A DNA stretch of 64,000 bases from Ypsolopha sequella. Taxonomy: Eukaryota; Arthropoda; Insecta; Lepidoptera; Ypsolophidae. Below the pieces are notes generated by a model. The model did not search any database and was not told the origin of the DNA. It saw nothing but the letters and a program-made list of their open reading frames with translations. A program made the translations under genes and the position numbers. The stretch is taken from contig OW203984.1 of assembly GCA_934047225.1 (NCBI GenBank), positions 10,425,201 to 10,489,200 on the forward strand, given 5' to 3'. This document shows positions 1 through 10,265 of the stretch, one piece after another; position 1 is the stretch's first letter, and every line of letters starts with the position of its first letter.

Positions 1-588
1 AATCACTACCTACTAATTGCACCGATGTCTTTCAAGACTTTACTTTTGCAGACAACTAAACAGCTACAACAAAAATAAACGCATAAACTTAACAAAGCAA
101 TATATCGTTTAAACAATTCGTTCTGTTTTACGAGGGGATTTCTTTTAGCTCACATTCAGGGCCTTAGCCAGGATTACTTTTCGTTATAATAAAACTTTCT
201 TTTAGAAATGCTTATAATTCACAACATACGCAAAGATTTTTGGGGGCATATGACACCCAAATCTCCCCCTGCCCTGTATACGGGTCTGCTCTCATTATGG
301 CCTCGGCCCAACTTGGTGCCCTAGCCGAATGATTTAATTGGCAACCCTAATACTATTGTTGATTTAACCTAATATAAGTTAAAATCTATAAATGTTATCA
401 ACAATGAAAGTGTATTGCAATGCCACCCCGAGCAAACTAGCGCCCTGGACCTCGCCATCCGCCCCGTGTGGTCGAGCGTCCGAGGCCGTTGCCTTGTTCG
501 TCTATCCTAAATGGATGAACCGGCCTTGAACCACCAATAAAATTTAAACTGTCAGATTGTCGATCCTTTGATCAAAAAATGCTGCTGG
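1..588. other. AT-rich non-coding stretch
   Basis: No reading frame or structured element could be supported. A short GC-richer patch near 420-530 resembles degraded repeat sequence but could not be assigned to a family. Confidence 0.4.
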
Positions 589-1140
589 GTATATATATGT
601 TAAAGCCAAAGTAATTAAATAGCGATTATACATAATGGCTAGATATTAAATATATTCACTAAACTGCGTAGATAATGTAATAAATTAATTACTTTATCTA
701 GAGATTATTCATAATAGCTAGTTGGAATTAGCTAAAGTAATAAATGCGATCCTACTTGCTTTTTTTACTTATCATATGAAACTGTTGAAAACGGCGACTA
801 CAATTTTGAGTTGAGTTGAATAATTCTCAGGCGAACAGTTTTATATTTTAGTGACAATTTAATTTTAAGTTACAAAACTTGGGACGTTGCCTTGCTCCGC
901 TCCGCTTCGCTCGGCTCCTTATTTTATTCGTCGGTGCACCTATTTTTTGACTTTTGGTGAAATATTTTATTGTGTTTTATTACTTTATCCACGTCTTACT
1001 AGATGTTATGTATAATAGCTAGATTATTTGATTAATTCTGCTCCAATAATCACTTTGTCTAAATTAGGTAGACATTATATAGAGTGGCTGGAGAGTATAA
1101 ATAATATCTAGATTAATTACTTTGGCTGTAACATATATAC
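589..1140. mobile_element. Nonautonomous DNA element with ~30-bp terminal inverted repeats
   Basis: The left end (from 589, containing GCCAAAGTAATTAA near 605) is matched in inverted orientation by TTAATTACTTTGGCTGTAAC near 1114-1133. A patch near 893-918 (GCTCCGCTCCGCTTCGCTCGG) is a GC-rich motif seen again near 29,712-29,738. There is no coding capacity. The superfamily is not clear. Confidence 0.5.
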
Positions 1141-1605
1141 TAAATCACAGACATTCAATTATAAGAGCTGCTGAAGATCCACTTTAGAAAAAAAAATAGC
1201 TATGACCTAGGTATTTTTTGTTCGTCTTTTTCTGTATCTGTCAAGACTCTTTTACAACAATGTAGTAGTAAAATTAGTTTTTAAAATTCATATTTCCAAG
1301 CGTCACTTCTAAATTATTCAATATTATATAGGAACAAAACCAATCATCAAGGCGTGAGCTCCAGTCGCACTTTCCGTCTCAATAAAATAATCTCTCGTGT
1401 TCACTCACGCATCAGCGAACTACCAGGCAGACGGTGTGAGGATCACCCATTAGCTCCAAATACAAATAGGTTTTTCTTTAGCCGCTTTGAGCGATTTTTG
1501 GTAGGGAAAAATCTCATGGGTTCACGTCACCGTCACCGACATGCTAATTTGATAGTGAAGTTTTCACTTCTTTCGGCAGTCCTCATGACTGCCTACCTAT
1601 GTTTT

Positions 1606-2351
1606 TAGGGTTCCGTAGTACCTAAAAGGTACAAAAGGAACGTTTATGGTGAGACTCCGTTGTCCGTCCGTCCTTATGTCACAGCCTCATAACTTTAGCA
1701 CCGTTAAAGATAAAGACATGAATTTTGGCACAAAAATAGCATTAATTTTCCCACATACCGCGGTACAAAAAATATATGAAAAATTTTAAATTACTCAAAA
1801 TATTTCCAAAACATCAGTGTGAAAAATAAAAAATATTATCCTAAAAATACAATGTGGGTATCAAATTGTAGGTATTCAAGAGCTGATTATTAAAATATTT
1901 ACTTTTACTATATTTACTGGCACTGGTTTCGAGAAATCTTTAAAAAACCACAGAAATATGTATATCCCCCCCCCCCCCTTATCTCCGAAACCGGTAAACC
2001 GAAAAATATGAAAAAAATGTCGATTACAGATCATAACTGGCCAATTACAGGAAAACTATAGCGATTTCAAAAAAGTTGAGCACAAATGAGAATTTTTTTT
2101 TTTTTTTTATAGCAATACAAAGTGGGTATCAAATTGTAGGTATTAAAAAGCTGATTGTAAAAATATATAGTTTGACTATACATATTTAATTGCATCTATT
2201 ATCCTTATCTCCAAAACGGGTGGACCGGAAAATATGAAAAAAATCATGGTAATATGTGTTTACTTAAAGATTACAGGAAAAATAAAGCGGTTGAGAAATT
2301 CACGAAAAAAAAATAAAAAATAAAATTTATCATCCACAATACGGAACCCTA
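1606..2351. repeat. GGGTTCCGTA-type dispersed lepidopteran repeat
   Basis: The stretch starts TAGGGTTCCGTA and ends TACGGAACCCTA, so its ends are inverted copies. Two internal blocks (about 1850-1890 and 2105-2150, each containing GTGGGTATCAAATTGTAGGT) are direct duplicates, and a poly-C run lies near 1968-1978. The GGGTTCCGTA ends and the nearby CCGTCCGTCC tract are familiar from many moth genomes. Its class is unassigned here. Confidence 0.6.
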
Positions 2352-2449
2352 GCGCAATGCAAACAATATTCTTGTTATTAATCGATAATTAATAGTCTCT
2401 TCACTCTTGTGATTCCTTGATAGTGGCATAAGGCGAAACCAAAAATAGG

Positions 2450-2890
2450 AGGCAGTACTGCCTCGAAACCCGCACGGGTTTGTTTAGCTTACTTCCTTCA
2501 CAAACCCGTGTTTAGTTCGAGGCACGCGTCCTCCTACGTTACAAACCCGTGTTCAACTCAAGGCAATAAGCGCAAAAGAGAGCCGGTAGGTTAGTTTAGG
2601 AATAGTTAGAGTAGAAGTCGCCATACATAACCTTCGTGGTTTTTTTTTCAAGACCACCCAGAAATCCTTCAGTTAAAAATTGAGATTTCGTTTGAGTTTT
2701 CTTGTCCATTCATCATAACTCATACGAATGCCTCCAAATGAACACGGTTTTGTAGCATTCAATCAATGCGCATGCTAATTATAAACCCGTGCGCGAAAGG
2801 AGGGGACGTGTGCCACGAATTGAACATGGGTTTGTGCGGGTTTCTCCTATAAAATACGGGAAAGGAAAGACGCAAACCGGTCGAGTTATT
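2450..2890. repeat. Cluster of AAACCCGTG motifs in both orientations
   Basis: AAACCCG or its complement recurs at about 2467, 2480, 2502, 2541, 2782 and 2826-2842. Several copies are followed by variants of TTCAATTCGAGGC. The outer copies are inverted relative to each other, so this may be a decayed inverted-repeat element or a local motif array. Confidence 0.4.
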
Positions 2891-3098
2891 ATATTAATAT
2901 TGTGAAACAGTAAAATTGTGTTTATCCAGATATAAATAAGAAAATTAGATAACTTGATTGTGTAATGTTTAGTTTATACGTAGACCTGCCGTAAATTCTG
3001 CAATTTTAACTAAAGCAAAAACTCCTAATTCATTTTAAACCAGGAGCGGTCGACCTCACCAAACAAAAATTCACAGTTTCCACCGGAAATCCAAATGA

Positions 3099-3412
3099 AA
3101 ATTCTGCCTAGATCCGTTCTTGCAAACTAAAAGAAGACCTAAAACTCTTTATTGACGGCAGACCACTTCGATGTTTTAAAGCAAAAGTAATAATTATTAA
3201 GTATTCATTTAAAACTGCTAACCTACCTCAACTTAAGCAAAAATTGACAAATTCTGCCTAGGTCCATGTTTTGCAAAACTAAAAGACCTAAAACACAGAT
3301 TATTATAAGTAAATATGCCTAAAACTCGGGGCTCACCATTGAAGTATACGGATTGCTGTGCATCCCCTTGATTGACGGCAACGCTTCCAGCAAAAGCGAT
3401 AATTATAAAGTA
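3099..3412. repeat. Imperfect direct duplication (~150-bp unit)
   Basis: AAATTCTGCCTAG, followed by a tract with CAAACTAAAAG, CCTAAAAC, TTGACGGCA and GCAAAAG, occurs at about 3099-3200 and again, with extra inserted sequence, at about 3248-3410. No coding potential was seen. Confidence 0.45.
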
Positions 3413-3720
3413 CTAGCTTTTGCCCGCGTTGATTAAGTTTTGTATATTCGAATCGAATCTGTAAAAAATTTTATGTGTTTTTAGCGGCCTTTGATAACTT
3501 ATTTAATCTCCTAGTACAGTATGTTTTACGAGACTGAAGGCCGAGCCGCGTCTCTGAACGGCACTATTTCTTGTTCCCATGGGAACTGATTTATGGGATA
3601 AAAAGTAGTCTATGTCCTATTCCAGGTCTAGAACTACATTTGTGCAAAGTTTCAGCCCAACCGGTTCAGTAATTTTTTTTTTACTACAAACATAGGTTCA
3701 TCATAACAATATATATTTTT
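3413..3720 (+). repeat. CTAGCTTTTGCCCGC dispersed repeat, copy 1
   Basis: This is collinear with the copy at 48,101-48,442. Shared landmarks are TTTTGCC near the start, GAGACTGAAGGCCGAGCCGC, AAAAAGTAGTCTAT, CCAGGTCTAGAACTACATTT and GTGCAAAGTTTCAGC. This copy lacks the 3' ATAATATTAGT end. The family is widespread in Lepidoptera. Confidence 0.65.
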
Positions 3721-4223
3721 ACTTTTGTTTAAAAATTAAGATTATTAGAATTTGCACAGGATTGCCTAAATCTATCTATTTACTAGTGGCTAAAACAGAT
3801 GTTCTAATACAGCAGATACTGGTGCACAGAGAACGAATTGTTTATCTGTTGTGCTCATATGTCACAGCCAATTATCTCGCATTGGTCAGTGGTGTTGGCA
3901 TACCTGTGCTATTTTAACCTAGACCTAGGGATTGCAAAAGCCGCCAGATGGTAATGATTTAGCAGATGAAAATTAAGTTATGATTTGGAAACACGACATA
4001 CATGAAATAAAGTATCATGGAGAGACAGGCAGTTTCGCCCCGACCTAGTATAGCAGACCATTTCGAGCTTTAACCGGGGTAGATCAACTGAGTGAGAGAG
4101 AGCACTGTATCACGCGCTATCGTTCTTATGAGCATGCTATTAGGAATTGTATAAACTCTTAGATAACTGTGTAACAATTAAGAGTAACAACTATGCCAAT
4201 TACAATATTGGTAACCTAACTTT

Positions 4224-4393
4224 GTGAAGCAGGCTCTTATAGACCTTCTGTACATGTCAACAAGACACCTTTTCGAAGATACCTTAGTGACAAAAATAGA
4301 CATTATTATTTAAATTAAAATAGAAGTTTTTCATTTTTCTTCGAAAAGGTGTCTTGTTGGCATGTACAGAAGGTCTATAAGAGCCTGCTTCAC
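4224..4393. repeat. Long perfect-type hairpin (55-bp arms, 60-nt loop)
   Basis: Positions 4224-4278 and 4339-4393 are reverse complements with a single visible mismatch (CATGTCAAC against CATGCCAAC). The 60-nt loop is AT-rich. There is no coding sequence. The arms are too long for an ordinary pre-miRNA. It could be a young MITE or a source of hairpin siRNA. Confidence 0.7.
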
Positions 4394-5401
4394 AATTGTA
4401 TGACAAATCCTGAAGGATCAGACCAAACCAAACATGGTTTCATGGTACTGAACAATGTTAATACATTATATATATTGTATATTGTACTAGTAACTGAAAA
4501 TAAATAAATAAATCGAGCATGATATGGTTTACTATGCTAGACTAGCAGGACTTTGTAGGTTTTGGTCATACTACAGCTACACCCATGGACAAAATTAAAG
4601 GAACGCAAAAAATATGGTGAATTTACTGGAATTTTTCATGGTTCCTTTTTGAAAGTTTTGGACTCATAAATTACTTACAATTAATAGAGTTAACGTGGGT
4701 TATATAGTTATATATACATAGTTCAATATTTTCTGAAGTTTAAATATATAATCCAGAGTTTTAGTTGAATAAATTATTATTTTAATTTGTTAACAATATT
4801 CTTGTCTTAAGTTTTTTCTTGGCTATGTAGAAGTCATTCTGGTGCAAAATGTATGAAACAATAGATATTTTTTTCGCAATTTCTTTTCACGGAGACTTGT
4901 TCGAATGGACGGTGTAGCATTCGCTACAAGTATCAACCTTTTTCATATATTTTTAGTCTTTCTTTATCGTTGATTGCTTTACTGAATTTTCAAATTCGAA
5001 AATTTGGAATATCTTGTCAGATTTTTTTGTTATTTTTCTGATATCAAAGAGTATCGTGGTACAAGGAAGGCAAATTTGCTACAGAAATATGAAATTTAAA
5101 ATTTTGGATTCTTGAAACAGAGCACATTTGCTCTAAATATTGTGAAAGCCAGTTTTTTTCTGCATTTCCTGCGACCCTTCGGGTTTTTTTAGGGGTTTTC
5201 CCCATTTCTTCTTCAATTCCTCCCGCCATCTCGTACTGTTGTACCTATTGAGGCCGGATATACGGACCACGTACCCTGGTGGGGTAAGCTTCCGGTATCT
5301 ACTATCGCCAGTTTTCAGCTTCCGCAACTTCATCTTAACACCCTGTATATAACTTTGGAGTTACGCTCTCGTCAGTGGAGTAACCGCCATTCATCAGGCT
5401 T

Positions 5402-5593
5402 GTTTATACAGTGTCAGTGACTGACTCCGAAATCGTGGCAAGTCAGCGCTGATCCGAAAAAAACTCAATGTAAATTGATTTGAAGTCAGTACAGCGGTGT
5501 GAAGTCAGCGCTGACTTGTATTTTCGCACACAAATATTTTGAAGTCAGTGTCGGCGCCGACACTACTGACTTGTGCACTGACCCTGTATAAAC
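5402..5593. mobile_element. Small MITE nested in the Tc1-like element
   Basis: An 18-bp inverted repeat bounds it (GTTTATACAGTGTCAGTG, and the complement with GGG for GTG). Inside are repeated GAAGTCAG motifs and a perfect 16-bp palindrome, AAGTCAGCGCTGACTT, at 5502-5517. There is no coding capacity. Confidence 0.6.
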
Positions 5594-5940
5594 CTGCCTT
5601 TAAATAAAGTAGGTGCGTCTTAGAGTTCTTCCTCTTCCTCTTTTCCCCTCCACCTTTCCTTCTAAGTATGTATGATATTTTTCAAGAAACAGTCAATTCG
5701 AATTGAGTGTCCATACTTTATGTGCCTCATAACTTTTGTACCGTTAAAGATAAATACTCGAAATTTGACTAAGGTTTTCTTATTGGGGGCTACCGTTTTT
5801 TGATTTCCTTTCTAAAAGCTGTTCCTTTGCAAGTTATTTATACAAGATTTGGGTCGACTTAGTGAATCAGGTAAAGAGAATTGCTTCTGAAACACAAGTG
5901 CACGAGTGAAAACAGGATTTCAAAATTGCACCAGAATGAC

Positions 5941-6325
5941 CAGGGCCGTCTTAGGCCATGCAGGGGGTCTGGGGCACACTGAGTTGGAGGGGCTCTTTTG
6001 ATGAAAACATCAGTGTGGTGTGTTTTTGTTGGTTATGAAAATATAAGCTATGTGTAAATTTAAAATATTGATGGAACTGTAAATAATATGAGCTTAAATT
6101 GTGCAAGGACAAATTGTTGCAAAATCTTCCGAACGAAGACGTGAAATAGATGTATAAGTAGCTATTTTATTTCTATGTATTTGTGCATATTCTTTATAGG
6201 AGTACCTGCGTTATTTGGTGTAAATATAGGGAAATAATCATTTAAAAATGTTGGCACTCTGTGGCCCCGTGAAACCGGGGGCCCTGGGCTAGTGCCTCGG
6301 TGCCCTTATGGAAAAGACGGAACTG
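5941..6325. mobile_element. hAT-type nonautonomous element with exact 8-bp target duplication
   Basis: The element starts CAGGGCCGTCTT and ends with AAGACGGAACTG, so the termini are inverted copies beginning CAG and ending CTG. It is flanked on both sides by AGAATGAC (5933-5940 and 6326-6333), an exact 8-bp duplication as expected for hAT elements. At 385 bp with no transposase, it must have been moved in trans. Confidence 0.8.
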
Positions 6326-6625
6326 AGAATGACTCCTAGACAGCCCATAAAAATCTCAAGATCAGAATGTTGTTTACAAACTAAAATTTTAATTGATTCA
6401 ACTAAAACTCTGGACTTATCTCATGAGAGAATTGAAACTTCAGAAAATATTGAAGAAATGTTGCCCATTACTACTCTATTAATTGTAAGTAATTCATGAG
6501 TCCAAAACTTTATATTACTTTTGGAAAGCTTAATGCAAAAAATTACATATACTTAGAAAAAAGGTACCATGAAAAGTACTATTAACTTCACGATTTTTTT
6601 TGCGTTGATCTGATTTTGTCCCTTA

Positions 6626-7094
6626 GTGTGTTTAGCCCAATGTTTCGCGTAGTAATCTTCCATACTTTCAGAACTATTAGGATACGAGACGATCTCTTAA
6701 TCTGTAATTAAATTCATACTGGAGACTGTGATGAATAACGACATCCCAATTCGTATTTTATATGAACCCACTGTCGGGATTAGAACTTGTCCTTTCCGCG
6801 CCAAATTTTGCGGGGCTTTCCCAATCGCACCCATCGCTATGCCGCTGTTTTTGCAATATCTTTGGTCCGTCGAACTGGAGATCTGTCCAAAGTGTACTAT
6901 TACTTTTACATTACTGTTTATTAGATACTGCCAATCACGCTTAGATAAAAATGTTGGCCTATCAAGTGCATAATTTTTCGCGACGTTTTGTACTGTTCAA
7001 ACTGGCATAACTCCCATACGCTTCCTACTTGGCTAGGCAGAAGTTGATATTTAAGTTCAACAATCATGTGCGCATAATCACATTATACTTAAAT
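6626..7094. other. Non-coding stretch
   Basis: Short overlapping frames near 6728-6973 show no recognisable protein. Nothing else was supported. Confidence 0.3.
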
Positions 7095-7173
7095 CTTATA
7101 TACGAAAATACCCCCTTGAACGAAGGTCTTTAATATAGACTTTCATCCAAGGGGATATTTAAGTATGTATAAG
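7095..7173. repeat. 79-nt imperfect hairpin
   Basis: CTTATATAC at 7095 pairs with GTATGTATAAG ending at 7173, and CCCCCTTGAACGAAGGTCT pairs with AGACTTTCATCCAAGGGG, leaving a short loop (about TTAATAT). The size and bulges resemble a pre-miRNA, but a tiny MITE fits equally well. Confidence 0.4.
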
Positions 7174-7936
7174 ATTGTGTTTGGAGACTATAATATGATT
7201 ATAAAGACATTTTCCAAAATACATACTATGAGTAAATATGAAAATGTCTTAATCCGTAGGACTCTTTTTGGAAAAGAACTCTAGATAGACCTTTCACAGA
7301 GCGAAATCGACATTGCTTTCCCGGTCCAGGAGTTTTATGCCATATGCCTACACTGTCTACATCCAGTTATGCGAAATTCTTTCCTGATGATTCAATAAGT
7401 TTCCTGACTTGGTTAATAGTTTTTGTTGGAAAAAAGTTTACTCTACGGGTTTACTCTATTAATACATTAATAATTTCAAGAATGTATTCATTCTTTTAAA
7501 AGTTCCTGAGTAATCCTATTGTTTCCTGATTTCCTGACAGAGGGCTAAAATTCTTGACATGCCGGGAAAATTTCTGTCGTCTGGTCACTCTTAATATGCC
7601 ATTGTGGTAACTGCCTTTTTTCAAAACGTACCATTTTACAGCACCATACGTAAAAGTGAGTAAGATACCATGGTTGAATGTCATGGTCTCCAAGTTTTTA
7701 TCTAGATATTGTGAAATATTGGGTATTTTAGCTTTTAGTAATCGCTTATTTGCTTGAATTTTATGGCTAAAGAGTAGTCTGCCTAAGATTCAACCATTTC
7801 TATTACAGAATTTTCTATAATAAGTATTTGGTTTTCAGCTACTTGCTATTGGGCATATGCGTTATCCTGATGAGGAATATGAATTAAGTTCTGCAAGCTT
7901 TGCCTGGAGATTAGCAAGGTCAAGCTTAGCTCACCA
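7174..7936. other. Unassigned stretch between hairpin and coding-like block
   Basis: A minus-strand frame at 7496-7693 (65 codons) reads protein-like in its first half (GAVKWYVLKKGSYHNG) and lies just downstream of the coding-like block at 7937-8375. It could be a further exon of the same gene, but no splice sites clearly join them. Confidence 0.2.
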
Positions 7937-8375
7937 TCAGTAAAAATTAAATGTGATAAGGAAACTCCTTAGAACAATAAATACATCAACCTCGTTATTA
8001 TTGACTACGGTATCGATCCAATCGTGATGAACTGGGGTGAAATAGTGCTGCCATGTCCAAGCCCCGCTTAATTGGTACGGTGTTGGCTCATAAATATTAT
8101 AATAGTGGGTTGGCTGCACAGTGATGCCTGACGATATATTTATTTATTCAAAAAATATAGCTTTTTTCCTTCCACAATCTGTCCAGTCTGTCCCCGAGCC
8201 ACTTATGGTAAACCAAAATTGTAATTTGTGTGGATTGGAAAAAATTACATTCAACCATTTCTGTCTGCTTACCAAGTCTCCATAAAAGAATTTGTCTGCG
8301 TAAATGAAAGCCACCTTGTACATACCAGACATAATCATTACAGACAAATAATAAGAAATCACACATTTAATCTGC
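7937..8375 (-). pseudogene. Unrecognised coding-like block with one in-frame stop
   Basis: On the minus strand a frame opens right after a plausible splice acceptor (TTCTGTAG, exon starting at 8375) and runs for about 76 codons with a non-random composition (FIYADKFFYGDL, TISGSGTDWTDCG). It meets TAA at 8144-8146, then continues in the same frame for about 68 more codons (YYNIYEPTPYQLSG, WTWQHYFTPVHHDW) to TGA at 7937-7939. Persistence of one frame across a stop suggests a recently broken exon or domesticated mobile-element gene. I do not recognise the family. A sequencing error at the stop is possible. It sits about 1.5 kb downstream of the thioredoxin-like exon on the same strand but does not read as thioredoxin. 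Confidence 0.4.
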
Positions 8376-8925
8376 CTACAGAATTAACGGTTTAACACAA
8401 ATAACATCTTTGACCTAATTTTTTTCTAATTTTGTGTGGAAGCAATACGAATTATTATTTGTTTTTGGTCCCTTTTACCATAGTTATTATGCTCTTACAA
8501 CATTATACCTAAGTTATGAACTTTTTTTTTCTCTATGATGATGGTCATATCATACTTGAAATATTTTCGATACAGAAGATGTTAGTAATCATGGAGCTTT
8601 TGAAAACGTGGTAATTTCATTAATCAACACTTATAAGTTGTTAGGTATCTAATTTGATAAGATTTAGGTTGGACGATTTCCAAAAAGAACAGTTGTAAGT
8701 ATCTATTTCCAACATTTTTGTAATGTTGTCTTTTTTCTAATTCCCTAGGCACCAACATTATTTTATTTTTAATGCCCAACGTGGTGGTTCTAGAGGATTA
8801 AAATTATTTTATAATTAGTACAATTTAAATTAACGCTTCTGCAACAATTATTTACAAGGTAAGCAGTGACTGCACTACCCAACTCCGAGTTATGTACGAG
8901 TATGTAAGCGTCGTCGTTATGAGTT

Positions 8926-9441
8926 ATGTTTGTTTACATTTTTGTTTACATTATGATGACGTGTCTAAAATTACCCTTCTTGGTTTCAGAATTTTTAGCT
9001 TGGAAGAGAAACCAGTGCTTACTGGCTTGTTGGTATTTGCTGATGAGCTCGCAACAATCTGCTGCCTTCGCCAAAACACAAACTTATGCGCTTGCGCTGA
9101 GCTCCGACACTGATTTATTGAACTTATTGTGTCTAGACTCGGTACTGCATCATTCAGATGAGTGCGAGATGTATCTATTTCTATCTATCCTACAGGAGAT
9201 AACCAATAGACAGCTAACAGATCGATTCCAAGAGATTGTGTCACAGATGAGCTGTATTTTAGTCTGTCCTTCATCGTGTTACACATTACATTACACTCAA
9301 TCCGGGACATGTGAAACGAGAAAATTAGTCCACACAGTGGAGCTATTATTTCTGGGAAATAAAGGAATGTCAAGACGAATAGTTCCACGTTTTTACGTCT
9401 ATTTCGGCAGAGCACGCGTTTGGGACACTCGTTTTAGCTAA
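8926..9441 (+). CDS. Unrecognised open frame of 171 codons (doubtful)
   Basis: This is the third-longest open frame in the window, after the LINE reverse transcriptase and Chd64. A possible acceptor (TTGGTTTCAG near 8978-8987) would let an exon begin inside it. The middle (SSDTDLLNLLCLDSV) looks protein-like, but the start and end do not, and the 3' part runs into the GC-rich island. There are no recognisable domains. It may be chance, or an exon of a gene whose promoter is elsewhere. Confidence 0.15.
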   Translation: MFVYIFVYIMMTCLKLPFLVSEFLAWKRNQCLLACWYLLMSSQQSAAFAKTQTYALALSSDTDLLNLLCLDSVLHHSDECEMYLFLSILQEITNRQLTDRFQEIVSQMSCILVCPSSCYTLHYTQSGTCETRKLVHTVELLFLGNKGMSRRIVPRFYVYFGRARVWDTRFS

Positions 9442-9442
9442 G

Positions 9443-9860
9443 CTTAGAGCGTAGGCGCCATTCAACCTTGGCAGAGCAGCCATCGGGGAAACAGTGGAAA
9501 ACGAGACTCGCCGCCATTTTAGGCCGCGCCCGCTACCGCGGTGGGCGGCTGCCTGGGTTAAGTTTTATTGTCTCCGCGGCTCGCTATTGCATAACTGCTA
9601 AATGCCATGCCCTGCCACATGGCCAAGAATTCGCCCGACGGCCTCTCGTCACCACGAAAATAATCATATGAGGTTACAGTCAAGTGGCTCGGTCCACGGT
9701 CGGAGCCGATCCGTCTTCCATAGGGTGGCTCGATCGAAGATCATTAACTCCACGATAACCCATTTGGACGGGCGCCGTCGCAGACGTTTCGACACGGCGA
9801 CGCTCGCCCCCGCCTGGCCGCCGGCCAGCCGATCCGAGTTTTGAAAGTTTCATGTAAAAT
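9443..9860. promoter_or_regulatory. CpG-rich tract with a YY1-like motif
   Basis: GC content rises sharply relative to the AT-rich surroundings. CCGCCATTTT at 9511-9520 matches the core of the YY1/pleiohomeotic site (CCGCCATNTT). The tract lies within the presumed first intron of the minus-strand thioredoxin-like gene and may be an intronic enhancer, a second promoter or simply part of one island. Confidence 0.3.
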
Positions 9861-9926
9861 TAACACACAGTCGAGACGCGGTTAGGTCGGCGGACGGCGG
9901 GCGAATGCCGCCTGGCCGGCACTTAC

Positions 9927-10092
9927 ACCAGTACACCGCAACAAAATCCTTGTCTTCTAGCACTCGTTCCAACTGTTTAGCGGTGACCTCCTCGATTTGG
10001 GGCTCGACATTGCGCGCGCCGGGTTTTTTCGCGTCGGCACCGGCGACGGCGAGAAGCAGTAGGGCCGCCAGGGCCACCAGCGTTCGAGCCAT
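9927..10092 (-). CDS. First coding exon of a secretory thioredoxin/PDI-like protein
   Basis: The start ATG at 10090-10092 opens a hydrophobic signal peptide (MARTLVALAALLLLAVAGADA), followed by a short basic linker and a segment ending LEDKDFVAVYW. That ending is the typical beta strand before the active-site region of ER thioredoxin-fold proteins. The exon ends at 9927 at a strong donor (GGT|GTAAGT) after 55 codons plus one base, so the active-site residues would be in the next exon. The longer frame opening at 10188 has a low-complexity Arg/Ala leader before this Met, so this Met is preferred. Signal peptide plus fold suggest an ER-lumen or membrane-tethered protein handling disulfides or chaperoning. 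No later exon could be found between 9.9 kb and the left edge, implying a long first intron or divergent exons. The exact gene is not identified. Confidence 0.65.
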
Positions 10093-10265
10093 CGCGAGGG
10101 CACGCGCGCTACTGACCGCGCGCGCACCCGCCCGCCCAGCGCGAGAGCTGCGCGTGCGGCCGCCCGCGCATGCGCCGCGCTGCGTCACCCGCGCCGCCCG
10201 CCCGCCCTCGCCACCTCGCTATGTCACACACTACGCTCTCTACCCTCACAGTGTGCCGCACGTTT
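10093..10265 (-). promoter_or_regulatory. CpG-island promoter and 5'UTR of the thioredoxin-like gene
   Basis: The 170 bp upstream of the ATG is very GC-rich, then switches abruptly to AT-rich sequence beyond about 10,265. GCGCATGCGC at 10,166-10,175 is a perfect NRF-1/erect-wing-type palindrome 74 bp before the ATG, and a TTTAAA lies at the upstream edge near 10,263. The transcription start is not determinable from sequence alone. Confidence 0.5.

Larger units (their letters stand above)
4583..6625. mobile_element. Decayed Tc1/mariner-like element with long inverted repeats
   Basis: The left end (CATGGACAAAATTAAAGG) and the right end (complement of GATTTTGTCCC) are inverted copies. Similarity continues inward for about 250 bp: TTTTGGACTCAT, AATTACTTACAATTAATAGA, CAATATTTTCTGAAGTTT and CCAGAGTTTTAGTTGAAT are found on both sides. 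The GGACAAAATTAAAGGAACGC-like terminus suggests Tc1/mariner. No transposase is readable. Younger elements at 5402-5593 and 5941-6325 lie inside it. Confidence 0.6.

Noticed and set aside
1354..1608. 84-codon plus-strand frame
   Set aside because: It has a non-ATG start, no recognisable motif, and runs into the start of the GGGTTCCGTA repeat.
6308..6499. 63-codon plus-strand frame
   Set aside because: It starts inside the hAT-type element and continues into an inverted arm of the Tc1-like element, so it crosses an insertion boundary.
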